In this document: piece after piece, positions 60,605 through 64,000 of the stretch
How positions within the stretch are numbered: position 1 is the first letter of the stretch
How the letters are laid out: each line of letters opens with the position of its first letter
From: Silanimonas sp.
Lineage (GTDB): Bacteria; Pseudomonadota; Gammaproteobacteria; Xanthomonadales; Xanthomonadaceae
Assembly (NCBI RefSeq): GCF_027530345.1
Contig: NZ_JAPZQK010000010.1
Coordinates: 62,001-126,000 of the forward strand
Direction of reading: 5' to 3'
Length of the DNA stretch: 64,000 nt
Program-made: the position numbers and the translations under genes
Notes under the pieces: generated by a model
What the model was told of the DNA's origin: nothing
Database searches by the model: none
The model's input: the letters and a program-made list of their open reading frames with translations, nothing else

Positions 60605-61206
60605 GGGGTGTCACCTTCCGCGGCGAGGCGCTTGGCCAGTGCCTTCAAGCCGCGATGGATGCCGACTTTCACGGCGGAAATGGACAGGCCGGTGCTGGCG
60701 GCGGCTTCCGCGACCGAGCGGCCTTCGAGTTTCACCAGCTCGATCGGCCGGCGCTGCTTGTCGGGCAGTTGCGCCAGCAGCACGGCGAGGTCGGCCCCGG
60801 CCTGCGGCTCGGTAGATTCGCTCGACTCGGCGAATTCATGGGTCTCGGCCAGCAGGTCGAGGCTCAGTTCGCGGCCCGGCTGGCGGCGCCGCAGCAGGTC
60901 GATCAGCTTGTAGCGCGCCACCGCATACAGCCAGGGCTCGAAGGGCTGGGCAGCGTCGTAGGTGTGCGACTTCAAGTGCAGCGCCAGCAGGCATTCCTGC
61001 ACGACGTCCTCGGTGTCCCCCACCATCGCCGGCGCCATCCGCTGCAGCTTGGCCGCGGTGAAGCGGCGGAGCAGCACTGTGCACTCGCGCAGCGCCTGCG
61101 CGTAACGCACCTCGTCGCCTCCGCGGCCTGCGCAGAACAGCACGCCGAGGGCGGTGGCGGTCGGTGGCGGGGGCGTCATCGCGAAGGGCAGGGCCAGGGC
61201 GGTCAC
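60601..61206 (-). CDS. ECF sigma factor paired with an NrsF-type anti-sigma
   Basis: A 201-residue sigma factor. Region 2 is D-T-E-D-V-V-Q-E-C-L-L-A-L-H-L-K, then P-W-L-Y-A-V-A-R-Y-K-L-I-D-L-L-R-R. Region 4 carries L-P-D-K-Q-R-R-P-I-E-L-V-K-L-E-G-R-S-V-A-E-A-A, then S-A-V-K-V-G-I-H-R-G. This is the ECF type (SigF-like) known from Caulobacter to respond to oxidative and metal stress with NrsF. The start is GTG 61206 or ATG 61179. Confidence 0.9.
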   Translation of the reverse strand: MTALALPFAMTPPPPTATALGVLFCAGRGGDEVRYAQALRECTVLLRRFTAAKLQRMAPAMVGDTEDVVQECLLALHLKSHTYDAAQPFEPWLYAVARYKLIDLLRRRQPGRELSLDLLAETHEFAESSESTEPQAGADLAVLLAQLPDKQRRPIELVKLEGRSVAEAAASTGLSISAVKVGIHRGLKALAKRLAAEGDTP

Positions 61207-61260
61207 GGGGTCGCTGGAGGGCAGGGCATGCCCCCCTGTCCGGCCCGGGATGGCCCGCGG

Positions 61261-63384
61261 TTACACCAGCGTGCGTCGGCGCAGGAAGGACTCGGCGAAG
61301 CGCGTCGCATCCGCCGGGCGGCCGAGGTGGTAGCCCTGCAGCAGCGCGCAATCGCGCTGGATCAAGTACTGCGCCTGCGATTCCGTTTCCACGCCTTCCG
61401 CCACCACCGTCAGGCCGAAGTGTCGGCCCATCGCCAGGATCGCGTCGACGATGGCGGCGTCGTTGGCGTCGGTGCCGAGGTCGCGCACGAAGCCCTTGTC
61501 GATCTTCAGGCCGTCGGCTGGCAGGCGCTTCAGGTAGGCCATCGAGGAATAGCCGGTGCCGAAGTCATCGATGTAGAAGCGGATGCCGCGCGCACGAAGC
61601 GTGTTCATGCGTTGGATGGCGCTGTCGATGTCGCCGAGCACCACGCCCTCGGTGATCTCGAGCACCAGCATCGAGGGCGGCACTTCGAACTCGTGCAGCG
61701 CGGCGAGCAGGCGGTCTTCGAAGCCCTGCTGGCGGAACTGGCGCGGGCTGATGTTGACGCTGATGTACTGCTGCGGCCCGAGCAGGCCTTCCCGGCGCCA
61801 CGCCTGCACCTGCTTGAGCACCGCGCGAAGCACCCAATCGCCGAGATTGATGATCAGCCCGCTTTCTTCGCACAGCGGGATGAACTGCGCCGGCGACACC
61901 GGGCCGCGCGTCGGGTGCGTCCAGCGCACCAGCGCCTCCGCACCGCGCACGCCGCCATGCGCATCGACGAGGGGCTGGTAGGCGACGTCGAGGCCGCCTT
62001 CCACCAGCGCGCGGCGGAGGTCGGTTTCGAGCGCATGGCGCTCCTCCATCGCGGCGAGCAGGTCGCGCTGGAAGAAATGGATGGTGTTCCGGCCTTCGGT
62101 CTTGGCCTGGTACATCGCCGTGTCGGCGTGCTTGATCAGGTTCTCCGGGCTGCCGCCGTCGTCGGGGAACAGCGCCACGCCGATGCTCGCCGACAGCCGG
62201 AACACTTCGTCGCGCACCACGATGGGCTCGGCCAGCGCGGCGCGCAGCTTCTCCGCGGCGGTCTGTGCGTTCTGCGCAGCACGTTCGCGCAGCTCGCCGA
62301 GCATCGGCAGCACGGCGACGAACTCGTCGCCGCCGAGGCGCGCCACCAGGTCGATCTCGCGCAGGTGCGTCCGCAGCCGCCGCGCCACCTCGATCAGCAC
62401 GGCGTCGCCGATGCTGTGGCCGCGCGCGTCGTTCAGCGTCTTGAAGTGGTCGAGGTCGATGAACATCATCGCGCCCTGCGTGCCGCTGCGCTCCGCCACC
62501 GCGAGCTCGTGCGCCAGGCGCTGGAACAGCAGGCGGCGGTTCGGCAGGTTGGTCAGCGCGTCATGGTTGGCAAGGTGGTCGGCGGCCGCCTCGGCGCGCA
62601 GTCGCGCGGCGATGTCGGACTGCAGTTCGGCATTGGTGTCCGCGAGGTCGCGGTAGGCGCCGTGAAGGCTGCTGCGCATGGTTTCCAGTGCGTCGATCAC
62701 GCGGTCGATCTCGTCGCCGGGACCAGAGCCGCGTGGCCGCACGCGGAAGCTCGCCGTCTCGTCGCGCAGGTCGAAGCGCTGCGCCGCGTGCGCCAAAGCG
62801 GACAGGTGGCGGGTGACGATCTGTCGCACGAGCAGGAGCAGCGCAAGGCTGATCAGCAGGGTGATGCCGCCCTGGGTGACCAGGATGCTGACGGCGCGTT
62901 CGAGGGCGCTGCGCTGGACCGCGCCGATGTCGAGCTCGACGATGAGGGTGCCAAGGTCGGCGTTTTCGCCATCGCGCCGGTAGGAGAGCGGCAGGCGCTC
63001 GATCCGGCCTTCGCCGCTCGCCTCTTCGCCGACGCGTGCCCGCAAGGCGCCGTCCTCGCCGCCCATGCCGCGTTCACGCACTTCCACCGCGGCCACGTAA
63101 GGGCGCTGCCGGATGCCGTCGAGCTGCAGCCGCAGCTGGGCGTCGTCGTAGTTCCACAGCGAGAGCGCGATTGGATCGAGGCTGGCGCGGCTGATGCGCT
63201 CGATGTCGGCCTCGAGCTCGCGCAGGTCATCCTGGTAGCCGGCCCAGACCTCGACGCCGGCGACCGCGGTGCTGATCAGCGTGCTGGCCACCACCATCGA
63301 TGCCAGCAGCCGCCCACCGATGCCGGTGAGCGAGGCGCGGAGACGCGCGGTGATGCCTGGGTCGCGCTGCGGGGAAGCCGCCAT
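61261..63384 (-). CDS. Membrane-anchored GGDEF-EAL c-di-GMP enzyme
   Basis: A 707-residue protein. Two membrane spans (about 20-45 and 165-190) flank a periplasmic sensor. A HAMP-like linker leads to the GGDEF domain (about 270-430) with intact R-L-G-G-D-E-F. The EAL domain (about 445-690) has E-A-L-V-R-W, S-V-N-I-S, E-I-T-E-G, I-D-D-F-G-T-G-Y, L-K-I-D-K-G-F and V-A-E-G-V-E, so all metal and catalytic residues are present. Both synthesis and breakdown of c-di-GMP are possible. Confidence 0.95.
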   Translation of the reverse strand: MAASPQRDPGITARLRASLTGIGGRLLASMVVASTLISTAVAGVEVWAGYQDDLRELEADIERISRASLDPIALSLWNYDDAQLRLQLDGIRQRPYVAAVEVRERGMGGEDGALRARVGEEASGEGRIERLPLSYRRDGENADLGTLIVELDIGAVQRSALERAVSILVTQGGITLLISLALLLLVRQIVTRHLSALAHAAQRFDLRDETASFRVRPRGSGPGDEIDRVIDALETMRSSLHGAYRDLADTNAELQSDIAARLRAEAAADHLANHDALTNLPNRRLLFQRLAHELAVAERSGTQGAMMFIDLDHFKTLNDARGHSIGDAVLIEVARRLRTHLREIDLVARLGGDEFVAVLPMLGELRERAAQNAQTAAEKLRAALAEPIVVRDEVFRLSASIGVALFPDDGGSPENLIKHADTAMYQAKTEGRNTIHFFQRDLLAAMEERHALETDLRRALVEGGLDVAYQPLVDAHGGVRGAEALVRWTHPTRGPVSPAQFIPLCEESGLIINLGDWVLRAVLKQVQAWRREGLLGPQQYISVNISPRQFRQQGFEDRLLAALHEFEVPPSMLVLEITEGVVLGDIDSAIQRMNTLRARGIRFYIDDFGTGYSSMAYLKRLPADGLKIDKGFVRDLGTDANDAAIVDAILAMGRHFGLTVVAEGVETESQAQYLIQRDCALLQGYHLGRPADATRFAESFLRRRTLV

Positions 63385-63427
63385 GCGGGTGCATGCTCCA
63401 ACGACGATGGTTTGAGGATAGCCACGT

Positions 63428-63451
63428 CCGGGGCGCCGCGCAGCGCCCCGG
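63428..63451 (-). terminator. GC-rich hairpin after the phosphofructokinase gene
   Basis: A 9-bp perfect stem (CCGGGGCGC and GCGCCCCGG) with a 6-base loop lies 13 bases beyond the stop, read on the minus strand. It has no T-run. Confidence 0.45.
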
Positions 63452-63464
63452 CGTGCCCGTCAAC

Positions 63465-64000
63465 TCACTTTGACCAAGCCAGCAGCGTTTTCGGCAGCAG
63501 CGGCAGGGTGGGCCGCACGAAGGCGGGCAGGCCGTCCTTGCCGTAGGGCGGCGGCGCCTCGCCGCGGATCAGCGGCTCGAGGTAGGTGCGGCAGGCCTCG
63601 GTGATGCCAAAGCCGTCCTTGCGGATGAAGGCCTTCGGCATGGTCTTCTCGTGGTTCGCGATCTCCGACAGCGGGTGCGGCACGATCTTCCAGCGGTAGG
63701 GCTTGTCGCTGGTGCGCTGGATCGTCGGCATCACGCCATTCTTCCCGGCCAGGGCCAGCTCCACGGCCGCCTTGCCGACCGCCAGCGCCTGCTGCAGGTC
63801 GGTCTTGCTGGCGAGGTGGCGGGCCGAGCGCTGCAGGTAGTCGGGCACGGTCCAGTGCACCTTCACGCCCAGCTTGTCCTTGCACAGCGCGGCCAGCATC
63901 GGGCCGACGCCGCCAAGCTGTGAATGCCCGAAGGCGTCCTTGCCGCCGGCTTCAGCCACGAAGCGGCCGTCGGCGTGGCGGATGCCCTCCGAAACCACGA
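63465..64000 (-). CDS. 6-phosphofructokinase, probably PPi-dependent type (N-terminus beyond window)
   Basis: The last 178 codons of a PFK. They include V-V-S-E-G-I-R-H-A-D-G, then KDAFGHSQLGGVGPMLAALC, then W-T-V-P-D-Y-L-Q-R-S-A-R-H, a run typical of the PPi-using long-clade enzymes of Xanthomonadales. The residues that decide between ATP and PPi lie outside the window. If confirmed, it would use PPi as phosphoryl donor in glycolysis, in keeping with the hppA gene nearby. Confidence 0.85.
   Translation of the reverse strand, partial: VVSEGIRHADGRFVAEAGGKDAFGHSQLGGVGPMLAALCKDKLGVKVHWTVPDYLQRSARHLASKTDLQQALAVGKAAVELALAGKNGVMPTIQRTSDKPYRWKIVPHPLSEIANHEKTMPKAFIRKDGFGITEACRTYLEPLIRGEAPPPYGKDGLPAFVRPTLPLLPKTLLAWSK

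Noticed and set aside
60655-63546. Long plus-strand open frame covering the sigma and GGDEF-EAL genes
   Set aside because: It runs antisense across two well-supported genes and has no recognisable motif.

Overview
The window is dense, GC-rich chromosomal DNA (about two thirds or more G+C by eye). It reads as a Lysobacterales/Xanthomonadales-type gammaproteobacterium. Reasons: an 894-residue TonB-dependent receptor inside a starch/maltodextrin locus, tryptophan-halogenase-like genes beside it, a 6-phosphofructokinase of the pyrophosphate-using type, a potassium-independent membrane pyrophosphatase, tandem HDOD genes, and secreted proteins with the G-L-W-Y-D-P-x-R-x-G-E-G repeat common in that order. 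The placement is inferred from family content, not from a marker gene. I see no rRNA, tRNA, CRISPR array or insertion sequence. No gene-free stretch exceeds 300 bases; the longest are about 200 bases (35599-35798 and 2728-2924), and both hold regulatory elements.

Layout. 1-7021: end of an RND pump, a secreted multidomain repeat protein, thiC under a TPP riboswitch with a coupled DUF4259-like gene, and two DUF4136 lipoproteins. 7025-10589: enoyl-reductase-family oxidoreductase, AraC regulator, small membrane protein, serine hydrolase. 10659-42127: a large alpha-glucan region. Its cytoplasmic half is the overlapping operon glgP-glgB-glgX-malQ. Its export half has a secreted pullulanase, a GH133-type debranching enzyme, a GH31 alpha-glucosidase, a GH13 alpha-amylase with a glucodextranase-type C-terminal module, an outer-membrane TonB-dependent receptor and an inner-membrane MFS sugar transporter. 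Interleaved are a degenerate HD-GYP protein, a secreted esterase, two FAD-dependent tryptophan-halogenase-like enzymes, a DUF6445-like protein with an iron/2-oxoglutarate oxygenase-like pattern, a methyltransferase and a class A beta-lactamase-like protein. Near-identical 14-bp palindromes (TGMATAC-GTATKCA type) lie in the control regions of the glg operon, pulA/GH133 and amylase/TonB receptor, with a weak copy before the esterase/halogenases. This points to one LacI-type regulon; its regulator is not in the window.

42162-48915: redoxin plus a stand-alone DsbD-alpha-like protein, a fasciclin-domain protein, two tandem HDOD proteins, inorganic pyrophosphatase, and a lipoprotein/ECF sigma/membrane-protein operon. 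49013-55890: a seven-gene minus-strand operon resembling arsenosugar biosynthesis (small membrane protein, TVP38-FAD oxidoreductase fusion, ArsM-type methyltransferase, two glycosyltransferases, sterol-desaturase-family hydroxylase, ArsS radical SAM enzyme). 56036-64000: a COG2509-type FAD dehydrogenase, hppA, an ECF sigma/NrsF pair, a GGDEF-EAL protein and the C-terminal part of a phosphofructokinase.

How it fits together: amylase, pullulanase and the GH31/GH133 enzymes would cut alpha-glucans outside the cytoplasm; the TonB receptor and MFS transporter import maltodextrins; MalQ, GlgP, GlgX and GlgB interconvert them with glycogen. No glgA or glgC is present here. The points most worth a second look are the halogenase pair plus DUF6445 protein under the alpha-glucan control motif, the enlarged arsenosugar-like operon, and a 30-bp hairpin abutting the ribosome-binding site of the degenerate HD-GYP gene.
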